In this document: piece by piece, positions 25,979 to 35,763 of the stretch
How positions within the stretch are numbered: the first letter of the stretch is position 1
How the letters are laid out: every line of letters begins with the position of its first letter
NCBI GenBank assembly: GCA_964459305.1
Contig: CAYWNA010000011.1
Span: forward strand, 1 to 64,000
DNA length: 64,000 bases
DNA from: CAYWNA01 sp964459305
GTDB taxonomy: Bacteria > Planctomycetota > Planctomycetia > Pirellulales > Pirellulaceae
Direction of reading: 5' to 3'
Made by a program: the position numbers and the translations under genes
Notes under the pieces: generated by a model
The model's database searches: none
The model's input: the letters and a program-made list of their open reading frames with translations, nothing else
Told to the model about the DNA's origin: nothing

Positions 25979-26815
25979 CTAGGAAGGTCCTGTCCTTGTC
26001 CCAATGTCCAGGAATTGAATGACGGAAACGAGGTCGGCGTTGAAGACGAAGCCCCGCGCACCGCCGGCAACTCGGAACTCCATGGATTGTGCCTCCGAGA
26101 TCATCTTCGGTGGCAATTGGCTGGACATGCGAAACAAGAGCTTTGCGTACTTGTCGGGAAGTTGGTCCTCGCCCGTGGGAAACTGGATCGGGGCCAGATC
26201 AACAGAAGAAACATGGACGTTGAACACCAGGACGTTCCCGTCTTCGGTGACAATCTCCTGCAGAGCCATAGCCAGCGGTTCTGGATCGCCGTCTTTGGCC
26301 TCTCCGTCGGTGATATTGATGACAATTGGGGGATAAGCGCCCGGACAACTTTTGACGAAATCCTCGATCGTTTTCCTCGCCTCGACAAACGCCTGGCACA
26401 TGCGTGTTGTTCGTCCCTGCGCCGAAGCGTCAAGCCAAACAGGGAAATTGACCGATGTTTCCACCAGACCGCCCGCGCCGTCCGAAACGTTCTTCGTTCG
26501 TTTTTCAATGCGCAACGGGTTCTTGCCGATCGCGCTAACCGGCACCAGCCCCTGTCCGGCCAGGTCGCCTCCCAGGCCCGATCTGATTTCGCTCCCGTAG
26601 CCGATTACGCCGATATAGTAACGGTCCAGGATGTTTTCTCCCGTCGTGCAACGCAAGACAAGATCGTACAACAGTCGATTGATCGCATCGGCCACACCTT
26701 GGGCCTTCTTCGTGCCCTGTTCGCGGCCGAAAGCCGCATTCATCGATCGCGACTGGTCGACAAGGAACAAGAAACACGTGGGATTCGATCTGCTGATTTC
26801 TGCGGAATAGGGCAT
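25979..26815 (-). CDS. TerY-like von Willebrand factor A domain protein
   Basis: A 278-residue soluble VWA protein and the first gene of the phospho-signalling cluster. The metal-ion-dependent adhesion site is complete: FLVDQSRSMN (D20-x-S22-x-S24), a threonine in GRTTRM (about 137) and INITDGEAKD (D170). No signal peptide is present, so it acts in the cytoplasm, probably as a scaffold. I place the start at the ATG at 26815 with gggagaa upstream rather than the longer TTG frame. The order VWA, PP2C, kinase-like matches TerY-P triads of the tellurium-resistance-associated type, although no TerD, TerC or TerB gene is visible here. Confidence 0.85.
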   Translation of the reverse strand: MPYSAEISRSNPTCFLFLVDQSRSMNAAFGREQGTKKAQGVADAINRLLYDLVLRCTTGENILDRYYIGVIGYGSEIRSGLGGDLAGQGLVPVSAIGKNPLRIEKRTKNVSDGAGGLVETSVNFPVWLDASAQGRTTRMCQAFVEARKTIEDFVKSCPGAYPPIVINITDGEAKDGDPEPLAMALQEIVTEDGNVLVFNVHVSSVDLAPIQFPTGEDQLPDKYAKLLFRMSSQLPPKMISEAQSMEFRVAGGARGFVFNADLVSVIQFLDIGTRTGPS

Positions 26816-26948
26816 TACGGTTTCTCCCAATACCAAGTAACCGCGAATCTAAGTCGAGACCTCGTACAGGTCAAGCCTTTCGAATCGCAGAAGGCACAAG
26901 CCAACTGTTTTTCCTGCATGCGTTTCGGTGGCCGGATGACGGGCTTGC

Positions 26949-28814
26949 TTACAACGACAACACAAACGCGACCAGATCGTCGATCTCTTGTTCGCTTAGC
27001 GATTCGATTTGGCCACGAGTCTTGCCGTGCTTGCCTTTGCCGATCAACTCCTTGACCGTCAGGAAGCGGCCGTCGTGCAGGTAGGGGGCGGTCCGCCAGA
27101 CCTCGGTCAGCGTCGGGGTATCATAACGGTCGACATATTCATATTGGCCGCGAGTGCCGACATCGTGCATTTTCACGTCGGTGTATAGCGGCTCCGGGTG
27201 GCATTTGTGGCAGCCAACCCGGTTGCTTTCGAACAACTTCTTGCCTCGTTCGGCCGCCGGGCTGAGGGCGCCGTCGACCAGGTGCGGACTGGGGACCGGC
27301 CGAAGCGATTTGAGATACTCGTCGATCGCCACGGCCTCGTCGTCCGGCCGGTAGGCGAACAGGATGTGCGAAAGTCCCGCCCGAACGGCCTCTTCGGCGG
27401 TCGGCCGAACGCCCTCGGCCATGGCAGGCGGAGTTCTGTGGGCCAGGATCATGCTCTTTGTGTTCTTGAAATTGCCCACCCCGTCGTTCATCAGGTCCCA
27501 GTTCAGCACGTCGGTGCGACCGTCCGGATGACAACTAGCGCAGCTCTGCCAATGCTGGTAGCAAATCGTCGCGTCGTGAAACAGAAGGTCGCCTCGTCGC
27601 CGCTCGGTCAACTCCGGTTTGGGCCCCAGGGCGATTGTGCGCGTCGGGTCGCCGCTTTTGCTCTGAAGATCGACTACGGCCAAGGTGTCGCTGAAGTACT
27701 CGGCCACGTAGACCTTCGAACCGACGACCGCCAACCCCCGGGGGCCTTTTCCAGGCAGCTGGATCCGCCGCAACAGACCACTCCCCAGACGCGGATCTTC
27801 AGGGATCGAGCCGGCCAGCGGTGACATGTACAAGTAGACCAGCGTTTTCACCACCACCGACGCGTCGACAACACTCAGTTCATGGGAGCCGGCATGGATG
27901 ACACAAATCGATTTCCCATCGGCCGTGCACGCTACGCCCCACGGATTGCCCGCGCCCAAATACATCTCGTCCAACCCGACCGTGTTGACCAGCTTCTTCT
28001 CAAGCAGGTCGATGACGGAGATCGCGTTGACGTTCATCCATCCCTGGTCGAGTTGCGAGGTCACTAGTTGGTAATTGGAGATAATGTGGGCCACGTACGC
28101 GTACTTGCCATCGGGCGCGACGCACAGGCTTCGCAGGCTGTGAGATCCGTCGTTCAATTCGATGCCGGTCGCTTCATTCGTTTGGGTATCGATAACGGTC
28201 ACCACCGCAGCCACGGGGTCGGCGAATATCGAATCTGTCCGGGCATTCGGCAGATGGTTGCCCACGAGCACGGCTTTTCCGTCGGGCATGACGGTTGCGG
28301 CGAAAGGTTCGCGAACGGCCGCCACTCGGGTGATTTCCTTTGCGGTTGCCAGGTCGATCACCGAAACGTCGTTGTCGAACCGGTTGCAGACGTACAGCCG
28401 CTTGCCGTCCGGCGTGATCACTGGAGCCCTGGCCGTATGCCCCGCCGGGATCGTTGCCGTCACCTTGCCCGAGCTTGCATCGATCACGACGACCGTGCTC
28501 TTCGGTGCCGCGCAAGTGACGACCAGCTTCGACCCGTCAGGGCTGAGTGCCACGCCGGTCGGATCGGCCGGGACGTCGACCCGCCGCACAATGCTGCCAC
28601 CCGGCAGTTCGACCCACGCCAATTGCCTCGCATCAGCGTTGAGGACGTAGAGGATCTTGCCATCTTTTGACGCAACCAAGTCGCTCGGTCCTAGATATTC
28701 TTCTATCTGCCCAGAAGCGATGGCAGCCAGATGCATCGCGCCAAAGACGACCCACACCCGGATTGAATTGCGGCGTTTGTCCATGGATCGGGTCAAGTTC
28801 GTCCAGGAACCCAT
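26949..28814 (-). CDS. YVTN-type beta-propeller / cytochrome c fusion
   Basis: A 621-residue exported protein. After a hydrophobic N-terminal segment (VWVVFGAMHLAAIASG) comes a YVTN-like seven-bladed propeller with repeats such as VALSPDGSKLVVTCA and VIDLATAKEITRV. The C-terminal 230 residues are cytochrome c-like with two CxxCH haem sites, CASCH and CHKCH, as in the di-haem peroxidase/MauG group. An internal ATG at 28784 is an alternative start. The likely role is an extracytoplasmic redox protein. It follows the kinase-HEAT gene by 65 bases and may be in its operon; the link to the VWA-PP2C cluster downstream is unclear. Confidence 0.85.
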   Translation of the reverse strand: MGSWTNLTRSMDKRRNSIRVWVVFGAMHLAAIASGQIEEYLGPSDLVASKDGKILYVLNADARQLAWVELPGGSIVRRVDVPADPTGVALSPDGSKLVVTCAAPKSTVVVIDASSGKVTATIPAGHTARAPVITPDGKRLYVCNRFDNDVSVIDLATAKEITRVAAVREPFAATVMPDGKAVLVGNHLPNARTDSIFADPVAAVVTVIDTQTNEATGIELNDGSHSLRSLCVAPDGKYAYVAHIISNYQLVTSQLDQGWMNVNAISVIDLLEKKLVNTVGLDEMYLGAGNPWGVACTADGKSICVIHAGSHELSVVDASVVVKTLVYLYMSPLAGSIPEDPRLGSGLLRRIQLPGKGPRGLAVVGSKVYVAEYFSDTLAVVDLQSKSGDPTRTIALGPKPELTERRRGDLLFHDATICYQHWQSCASCHPDGRTDVLNWDLMNDGVGNFKNTKSMILAHRTPPAMAEGVRPTAEEAVRAGLSHILFAYRPDDEAVAIDEYLKSLRPVPSPHLVDGALSPAAERGKKLFESNRVGCHKCHPEPLYTDVKMHDVGTRGQYEYVDRYDTPTLTEVWRTAPYLHDGRFLTVKELIGKGKHGKTRGQIESLSEQEIDDLVAFVLSL

Positions 28815-28879
28815 TAGTTCGCTTTCCGATGAATTTCAAGCCTTGCTGCAGAGCGATCGAAGCCCAGGTGAGGGGGACG

Positions 28880-31800
28880 TCAATTTGCCGAAGGCGTCGG
28901 TACCAGACGTTGCTGCAATTCTTCGATTCGGCGTCGATTGAAACTTGGGGAAATAGTGGTGCTATAGAGCAGTTCCGGCCGACGCAATACGATTAGCGCT
29001 TCAGCCAATTCACCGCGAACGCAATGGACTTCCGCCAGCGTATCCAGGTAGACCGCCGTGGGCGACAGATAGGCGGCTCGGCGAGCGCAGGCCAGCGCAT
29101 CGTCGAGATCCCGCCGCGCCGCCGCCAGAAGCCAGGCCAACTCGTTCAACATGGCCGCGTTATCGGGGTCGAGCGTTAGGCGTCTGCGCAGGATCAGTAG
29201 CCGTTCGTCCATCGCGGTTGCCAATTCCTGGGTGATTTCCGTCTTCTGTTGCTGGTGAATCCAGGCTAGCGTCATGACTGCCATCCCTCGGAGTGTGCTG
29301 GTTTCCTCCAGGAGCTTCTCGATTCGCGGGATCAGGTCCGGGTTTTCCATCCTAGACGCTTGCGTCAACAGCGCCAGCACGACATCGGGAGGGCCGGATT
29401 GGATGACATTCAGCAGAACCGGTGGACATTCGCCCCCGGCCGCCTCGACAAGGGCCTTGACCGCCGTCTTGGCCACGTCGGGATTGGCATCCAAGACCAA
29501 ACGTTCCAGTTCGGTAGTGGCCGCCAGACCGCCAACCTCGCCCAGAGCGAAGGCAGCCTGCGCGCGGACATCGGAATAGGCATCCCCGAGCGATTTGATC
29601 AGGGCTGATACCACTTCGGCGTTGCCTTTCACATTGAGAAAGGCGATTCCCAAGGCTGCGTTTCTGCGAACGTAGTTGGATGGATCGTCGAGTGCTCGCA
29701 ACAGCGATTCGAGTGAATCGTCGTCGCCAAGACGGCCCAACGAGGCAACCGCCGCACTGCGAATCGAAGCGTTGCTATCGGCGGTCAAAGCGCGTAGCGG
29801 TGGGATCGCGGAAGGATCCCCCAAGTATCCGAGCGAAAACGCCGCCGTCACACGAACCCAGTAATAGGTATCGTCAAGGGCCTCGACCAACGCCTCGACG
29901 ACGCGGGGTGACCGATATGCGCTCAAACGAGTCGCGCAAACGGCTCGTACGTTGGCATCCTCACTCTTGAGTCCTTGCAGCAATTCGGCTTCAAGCGAGG
30001 GCGCATCCGGATCAGTGAGAATTTGCAGGGCGGAGTCTACGGAGGAGATTACATCGGGCGCGGTGTCCTGCAGCGCTGCAGCCAAATCGGCAACGCCGCG
30101 GCCTTGTGGCTGTTTTGCCAGGGCGCTAGCCGCTGCCTGTCGGATCTCGATACGCGTGTGCTTCAGAGACGAACGGAGTCGTTGATATGCAGTGTCATTT
30201 GCAGACGATCCGAGCACGTCCAACGCACTCTTGATGACATAGGGTTGATCATGCTGTGCGACTCGTGCAAGCATTTTCGCGGCTTCATCGGTTCCCAAGA
30301 CTGCCAACGCTTGGACGAAACGGATCCGCTGGTCTCGATTCGAGGTATCCAGCTCACTATCAATCATTTTGGCCGCCTCGGGTTGTCGCAAACACGCGAG
30401 AGCGATGAACGCTTGGCGACGTACTCGTGCGTCGTCGCTTGTGGCCAATTTGCGTAGAGCCGGAACAGTGCCGGAATCCTGGAATCTACCCACGGCATAC
30501 GTGGCCAGGTAGTTCAACTGGTCTTCCGGATCTTGAGCGATTTCAACGATCTCGCTGGGTGCCTTTGCAATGGGCAGGCTTACCAATGCCCTAAGTGCAG
30601 CGCGACGCACTGGCTTTCTTACGTCCCCCAGCAACTCCAAGATGTCCGCAGCAGCGACAGGATTACCCAGTTGGCCCAGTGCCTTGGCGGCGGCGGCGCG
30701 AACCTCCGAGGCTTTGTCGCGGATCAAAGGACGCAAGGCAGCCACGGCGGAACGATGTCCCAGTTGGCCCAGCAACTGAACGGCCTGCTTTCGGTCCGCG
30801 GAGTCTATGCTCGACAAGTCCTGCACAATGACTTCCACGGCGGCCGAGCGAAACCGGCCCAAGGCCAACACGACGGATTTTCCCGTTTTCTCCGCATCTG
30901 CCGTGCGATGAGCGGCCTGAACCAGTGGTCGAATCGCCGTGCGGTCGCCAATTAGCGCCAGCGCCGCCGCGGCCTCGCGCACGACCCCCTCATCCACGTC
31001 TTCCAAGGATTCGACCAGGGGGCCGATGGCTACAGTATGCGCAATTCGCCCTAGTGCGCTGGCCGCCTTTTGACGTACTAACGGGCTGGTGTCCTTCATC
31101 GCGGTGATCAACGTAAGCACCGCCGCTTCGTGGCGGAGAATCCCCAACGCCGAAGCGGCTTCCGCGCGAACCGATGGCTCCCGATCCTTCAGCAGCGGGA
31201 GAATCGCGTCCGCCTCGTGCAGCCGGCCCAGGGTCCGTACAACGCTTGAACATACCCGCGCTGCCGGATGCTCGCTCAGCTCCACGAGCTTTTTTAACGC
31301 GGGGCGATGGCGCTGGTACCCCAGTGAATCCACGGCATTGACCTGCACGTCGACCTCCGGATCGTCGAGCGCCGTCATCAATACGCCGGGAACCCGAGGG
31401 TCGGTGAAACGCCCGATCGCCAACATGACTTGTTGGCGAATCAATCTCTCAGGCGACTCCGCCAATTCGATCAACAGCGGAAGCACGGTCGCGTCGTGCA
31501 TGTCGGTCACGCCTCTCAAGGCTCCGTAACTCAGATACGATCGCGTACCCGACTCGCCGTCGATTTCGAGCATTCTGACTAGGCACCCGACGGCTGGCCG
31601 ATCGCACATTCGCTGGACGGGCTTGCACAGCATTATCAGGCTCCGCTGGTCGGCCCCGTCAAGCTCGGATGTGATGGCGACCAAAGCCTGGTTGGGAACG
31701 GCGGCCAGGGCGCGGTCGAGCGGGTCCCAGACAGATCCCCTGGCCGCGCGACCCAACTCCCTAACCAAGGCAGGCACGTGTTCCGCGGCCGCGATTTTTT

Positions 31801-33832
31801 CCAGTGCTTCGGCACACGCGCCTTTGAGCTGATCCGATGCGTTGTGCTCCAAGCCACTCAACAGCGCCTCCGCGGCCCGGCCATCCCCGATATCCACAAG
31901 CAGGCGGCATGCTTCTGTCCGCTGCGAGGTCGTCCCCTGCACGACCCATTTAGCAATCTCCGGCACGGCCGAACTATCGACGACCCGCAGCAGTGTATCG
32001 TGGTCGATGAGCCCTTCTTTCCACAACTCCACAAGTTCGCTGGTGTGTACCTGCCCCGCCGACTCGCGGATCGCGGATCGAAAGGCCATCTTGTCGGCCT
32101 CCGAGGGACTGGTCCTCCGAAGCGTCTTAATCAGATCCGCCAGCGCCGATGGCTGTTGGAGGCTACGCAACGCCACGACGGCAGCCACGCGAACCGTCGG
32201 GTTGGAATCATCAAGGGCGGTCGTCACGATCTTCAGCGAGCGACGATCTCCAAGGCTCCCCAACGCCAAAATCACCTGCTCGCGCACGGCAGCGTCCGTA
32301 TCGTTGGCGGCGGCCTCCAGTCCTGCTCGGGCCTTCCGATCCTCCATCTCGCCCAACGCTTTGGCCGCTTTGGAACGCTTGTCCGGATCATCGTGCCCGA
32401 GTTCCTGGAGGAGCTTCTCACGGGATTCCTGTTGCTCCAGCAGCGCGATTTCGCGTTCCCGCTCTTGCAACGTCTGCTGGTCGAGTTGTCGTTCTCCACG
32501 GATGTCGGCCAACTCGTACCTCTTCAATTGATACAGGGTCAGGCCGCCCAACCCGATCCCGAGCGACACCACGATGGTGGCGATAATGGCCATGCGTTTC
32601 TTCTGCCGCATTGCTTGGCGCCAAAGAAGCCCAGCCAAACTCGCCGGCCTGGCTAGAATCGAACGCCCGTCCACAAACCGTCGAAGGTCTTCGGACAGTG
32701 CCCCGGCCGTCTGATAACGCCGGTCGGGGTCCTTCTCCAACGCCTTGAAGATGATCGTCTGCAGGTCGGTCGGGATTGCTCGGTACAAGCGACGTGGCAC
32801 CGGTGGATCCTTGAACATGATCTGCTTGATGATCTCCTCGCGCGAGCCTCGAAATGGCACTGAATGAGTCGCGAGTTCGTAGAGGCTGATTCCCAGCGAA
32901 TAAATGTCGGTGCGATGATCGATGGTGACGCGCCCTATTGCCTGTTCCGGACTCATGTAGAGTGGCGTCCCCAGAAAGGCTCCTGTCGCGGTCATTTGCA
33001 TGTCGGCGATGTCCAGCGACAATCCAAAGTCAAGGATGAGCGGCCTCCCGCTGCTCGACAACATGATGTTGGACGGCTTGATATCACGGTGGATCACGCC
33101 CTCCTCATGCGCGTACTGCAGGGCGTCGGCCACCGACGCAATCAGATTGGCGATTGCGCGCCACCAGCGCAAGCCTCGCGCCCCAGAGACGTGGTTGCCG
33201 GTCTCGCGAATAGTCCGCGAAGCCTCGCCTTCTGTTAACGCAGTCGTCGTACCAGACGCGCGATCGGAATCGCGAGTCTCCACGGACGGTACGACTTCCG
33301 TTTCGGCCAACTCAACGCCTGCGGCATCCGGCGTCTCGCCGGCACCAGTCGGGGGCAAATTTTCACGCGTTTCATCCGTGTGGCGATTGGTGACTGGCGA
33401 TGATCGGTTGTCCGTCTCTTTGAGAAGTCCAGGCAGAAGAACGTCCAGAAATCCGTCTTCTCGCTCTCGGCTGTGTAGCACGGAGTGGCTCTTGGAGGTA
33501 CTGGCATCTCGAAGTTTCCTGACCTCCGAAACGATCTGGGCCAGTGACTTGCCCTCGATGTACTCCATCGCAAAGTAATGGTTGCCTAATTCCGATCCAA
33601 CGGAATACACGGGGACGACGTTCGGGTGGTGCAGCTTAGCGGCATTCACGGCCTCACGTTCAAACCGTTCCACAGCCTCCGGGTCCAGGGCCACGGCCGG
33701 GGGCAAGATTTTCAGCGCAACCCGACGCCTCAGCGATTTCTGCTCGGCTTCATAGACGACGCCCATACCGCCGCGGCCGATTTCACGGTGAATCTCGAAG
33801 TCGCCTATCGTCTTGTTGAGATAAGAATCCAT
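28880..33832 (-). CDS. giant Ser/Thr kinase with HEAT/PBS-lyase repeats
   Basis: A 1650-residue membrane protein. The kinase domain has IGRGGMGVVYEAE (about 18-30), VALKIL (K41), HRDIKPSN (248-255), DFG and YMSPEQ, so it should be active. About 110 residues of low-complexity sequence are inserted between the hinge and the catalytic loop (about 105-215). A membrane helix (about 414-436) and a short coiled coil precede some thirty HEAT repeats with patterns such as VRAEAASALGIL, up to about residue 1550. A TPR-like C-terminus (LDPDNAAMLNELAWLLAAAR) ends the protein. I chose the internal ATG at 33832 because the kinase begins right after it; the preceding 38 residues are unlike kinase N-termini. 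The HEAT part would lie outside the cytoplasm if the single helix is used. Confidence 0.9.
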   Translation of the reverse strand: MDSYLNKTIGDFEIHREIGRGGMGVVYEAEQKSLRRRVALKILPPAVALDPEAVERFEREAVNAAKLHHPNVVPVYSVGSELGNHYFAMEYIEGKSLAQIVSEVRKLRDASTSKSHSVLHSREREDGFLDVLLPGLLKETDNRSSPVTNRHTDETRENLPPTGAGETPDAAGVELAETEVVPSVETRDSDRASGTTTALTEGEASRTIRETGNHVSGARGLRWWRAIANLIASVADALQYAHEEGVIHRDIKPSNIMLSSSGRPLILDFGLSLDIADMQMTATGAFLGTPLYMSPEQAIGRVTIDHRTDIYSLGISLYELATHSVPFRGSREEIIKQIMFKDPPVPRRLYRAIPTDLQTIIFKALEKDPDRRYQTAGALSEDLRRFVDGRSILARPASLAGLLWRQAMRQKKRMAIIATIVVSLGIGLGGLTLYQLKRYELADIRGERQLDQQTLQEREREIALLEQQESREKLLQELGHDDPDKRSKAAKALGEMEDRKARAGLEAAANDTDAAVREQVILALGSLGDRRSLKIVTTALDDSNPTVRVAAVVALRSLQQPSALADLIKTLRRTSPSEADKMAFRSAIRESAGQVHTSELVELWKEGLIDHDTLLRVVDSSAVPEIAKWVVQGTTSQRTEACRLLVDIGDGRAAEALLSGLEHNASDQLKGACAEALEKIAAAEHVPALVRELGRAARGSVWDPLDRALAAVPNQALVAITSELDGADQRSLIMLCKPVQRMCDRPAVGCLVRMLEIDGESGTRSYLSYGALRGVTDMHDATVLPLLIELAESPERLIRQQVMLAIGRFTDPRVPGVLMTALDDPEVDVQVNAVDSLGYQRHRPALKKLVELSEHPAARVCSSVVRTLGRLHEADAILPLLKDREPSVRAEAASALGILRHEAAVLTLITAMKDTSPLVRQKAASALGRIAHTVAIGPLVESLEDVDEGVVREAAAALALIGDRTAIRPLVQAAHRTADAEKTGKSVVLALGRFRSAAVEVIVQDLSSIDSADRKQAVQLLGQLGHRSAVAALRPLIRDKASEVRAAAAKALGQLGNPVAAADILELLGDVRKPVRRAALRALVSLPIAKAPSEIVEIAQDPEDQLNYLATYAVGRFQDSGTVPALRKLATSDDARVRRQAFIALACLRQPEAAKMIDSELDTSNRDQRIRFVQALAVLGTDEAAKMLARVAQHDQPYVIKSALDVLGSSANDTAYQRLRSSLKHTRIEIRQAAASALAKQPQGRGVADLAAALQDTAPDVISSVDSALQILTDPDAPSLEAELLQGLKSEDANVRAVCATRLSAYRSPRVVEALVEALDDTYYWVRVTAAFSLGYLGDPSAIPPLRALTADSNASIRSAAVASLGRLGDDDSLESLLRALDDPSNYVRRNAALGIAFLNVKGNAEVVSALIKSLGDAYSDVRAQAAFALGEVGGLAATTELERLVLDANPDVAKTAVKALVEAAGGECPPVLLNVIQSGPPDVVLALLTQASRMENPDLIPRIEKLLEETSTLRGMAVMTLAWIHQQQKTEITQELATAMDERLLILRRRLTLDPDNAAMLNELAWLLAAARRDLDDALACARRAAYLSPTAVYLDTLAEVHCVRGELAEALIVLRRPELLYSTTISPSFNRRRIEELQQRLVPTPSAN

Positions 33833-34274
33833 GAACGATACTGAAGAGGCTATTTTTGGCTGATTTTCGCTGCAGGGTCCGTCCCTAAGTTTAGCGAATT
33901 TTCTGCGGCTCGTGAATCGGCGGGGATTTCGGGTCTCTAGCGCCAATCAGCTTTCCCAAGGTGTCGCGTGTTTCATCCCGGATCGCTACACGGTATTCTT
34001 TATTACACAATTGGACATGTATCCACCAATGTATGCCGCGGCCGGTGAGGAATGGCACACTTGCTCGTTTATACTGCTCCTGGTTGGGGATGGCTCGTTT
34101 AACCGCAAGCCGGAGGCGTGCGCGATTGTGCCTGACCAGCGGATTACGCGCACGCCTCCGGCTTGCGGTTAAACGAGAGAATGTGCCAATCCTGACCGGC
34201 CGCGGTTAGACGAGTCATTTTCGACCAAGTGCGGTATAGCTTTTTTACCACGGTTCAAGGAAAGGAAGAACTCG
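33833..34274. other. divergent intergenic region
   Basis: This separates the kinase-HEAT gene (minus) from the Gfo/Idh/MocA operon (plus), so it should contain both promoters. The only structure I see is the perfect 31-base inverted repeat at 34094-34177 and a degenerate echo of its arm near 34202 (cggttagacgag). An AT-richer patch occurs around 33985-34035. Confidence 0.5.
34094..34177. repeat. perfect 31-base inverted repeat, 'ctcgtttaaccgcaagcc' family, copy 1
   Basis: The left arm is 34094-34124 and the right arm 34147-34177, perfectly complementary over 31 bases around a 22-base spacer. A second copy lies at 50724-50802 and a half copy at 53813-53834, so it is a dispersed palindromic element. 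Confidence 0.92.
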
Positions 34275-35552
34275 ATGTCGGACCAAACGACGAAGTTGAC
34301 CCGACGACGACTGCTGAAGAAGGCGGCCCAGGCGAGCGCCGTACTGACGGTGCCCTTTTTCGTTCCCGGCTCAGTGCTCGGAATGGACGGTGCCGTAGCA
34401 CCCAGCGAACGAATTGTGCTGGGCGCGATCGGGCTCGGCGGTCGAGGCACCGGCGACCTCAGGTGCTTCATGAACAATCCTGATGTGCAGTTCGTTGCCA
34501 TCTGCGACGTCCGCAAACTGCGGCGCGAAGCCATCAAGACCATGGCCGACAGCAAGTACGGCAATACGGACTGCGCCATGTACCGAAACATGCACGAGAT
34601 CCTTGCCCGGCCGGATATCGACGCCATGCTGATCGCCACCGGCGACCGCTGGCACACGATGGCTTCGATCACGGCGGCCAAGGCGGGCAAGGACGTGTAC
34701 TGCGAGAAGCCGTGTTCGATGACAATCTCGGAAAGCCGGGCGTTGGCCGATACGTACCGGAAATACGGCCGGATCTATCAGGCAGGCACACAGCGTCGCA
34801 GCATTGGCAACTTCATCTTCGCCGCCGAATTGGCCCACAGCGGCAAACTGGGCAAGCTCCACACGGTCCACGCCAACACTCGGCCACCAGGCACCAGCCA
34901 CCATTGGCTGCCGGCCGAGCCCCTGCCACCGGAAAACGAGGTGGATTGGGACATGTGGCTTGGGCCTTGCCCGTGGCGCCCGTACAACTCGCAATATGTC
35001 CGCGGCCGCTGGCGCGGTTTCTTTGACTTCCACGGTGGCGGGATCCTCGAATGGGGCGCGCACACGGTGGACCTTTGCCAGTGGGCGGCCCAGAAAGACC
35101 ACACCACGCCCGTCGAGTACATACCCGACAGCGACGGCGCGACCTGTACCTATGACGACGGTTTGAAGCTGGTGATGCGCACCCAAGGCTGGATGGGCAT
35201 GGGCACGTGCAGCGCGCGGTACGAAGGTGACGAGGGCTGGATCGAAACGGGCGACAGCGGAAAGTTCGCGATTTATCCGGAATCTCTGCGGACGGAACGA
35301 ACCGTTTTCAGCATGGCCGGGACCGATCCCACCACCCACATCCGCAACTTCCTCGATTGTGTTAAGACCCGCAAGGCGGCGAACGCTAATGCAGACTTCG
35401 CCGCCAGATCGCACGTCGTATCCCATGCGGCGTATATCGCCTGGCAACTCGGACGGACGCTCAAGTTCGATCCGGTCAAAGAGGAATTCAACGACGACGA
35501 CGAGGCCAACCGCATGCGGTCGCGAGCAATGCGCGATCCGTGGCGGATTTGA
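34275..35552 (+). CDS. exported Gfo/Idh/MocA-family oxidoreductase
   Basis: A 425-residue NAD(P)-dependent oxidoreductase. The N-terminus has LTRRRLLKKAAQASA, a twin-arginine signal. The nucleotide-binding strand IVLGAIGLGGRGTGDL follows at about residue 52, and the EKP catalytic lysine motif is in DVYCEKPCSM. The C-terminal domain carries the family's W-G-A-H segment (EWGAHTVDLCQW). Such exported Gfo/Idh/MocA proteins are typical of planctomycetes and act on sugars or sugar derivatives; the substrate is unknown. An aaaggaa site precedes the ATG. It opens a plus-strand row with a HEAT protein, a second Gfo/Idh/MocA protein and a probable glycoside hydrolase. Confidence 0.92.
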   Translation: MSDQTTKLTRRRLLKKAAQASAVLTVPFFVPGSVLGMDGAVAPSERIVLGAIGLGGRGTGDLRCFMNNPDVQFVAICDVRKLRREAIKTMADSKYGNTDCAMYRNMHEILARPDIDAMLIATGDRWHTMASITAAKAGKDVYCEKPCSMTISESRALADTYRKYGRIYQAGTQRRSIGNFIFAAELAHSGKLGKLHTVHANTRPPGTSHHWLPAEPLPPENEVDWDMWLGPCPWRPYNSQYVRGRWRGFFDFHGGGILEWGAHTVDLCQWAAQKDHTTPVEYIPDSDGATCTYDDGLKLVMRTQGWMGMGTCSARYEGDEGWIETGDSGKFAIYPESLRTERTVFSMAGTDPTTHIRNFLDCVKTRKAANANADFAARSHVVSHAAYIAWQLGRTLKFDPVKEEFNDDDEANRMRSRAMRDPWRI

Positions 35553-35590
35553 GCCCCGTGTTGTGGCCGGTCTCCTGACCGAGCCACAGG

Positions 35591-35635
35591 GCCGACCGAA
35601 GGTCTCCCGATCACGGAGGAGACCTTGCGGTCGGC
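35591..35635. repeat. imperfect inverted repeat, 'gaccgaaggtctcc' family
   Basis: The left arm gccgaccgaaggtctcc (35591-35607) pairs with ggagaccttgcggtcggc (35618-35635) with one bulged base, around a ten-base loop. Related half-sites (ggccggtctcctgacc and cgggagacccgcgcc) flank it, and agccggctgaagccggta at about 35673 is a further small palindrome. The cluster fills most of the gap between the first oxidoreductase and the HEAT gene. Confidence 0.7.
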
Positions 35636-35763
35636 GGTTTCGGCGCTCTTCGGGAGACCCGCGCCGAGCCAGAGCCGGCTGAAGCCGGTACTACGAACTT
35701 GAGCCACGAAATGGACAATCCAATTCGATAACACATGCTGTCAATGCAAAGGAGAAGATACAC

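Noticed and set aside
12158..26815. Complete tellurium-resistance (Ter) operon
   Set aside because: No TerB, TerC or TerD-like protein can be found; only the VWA-PP2C-kinase part resembles Ter-associated loci.
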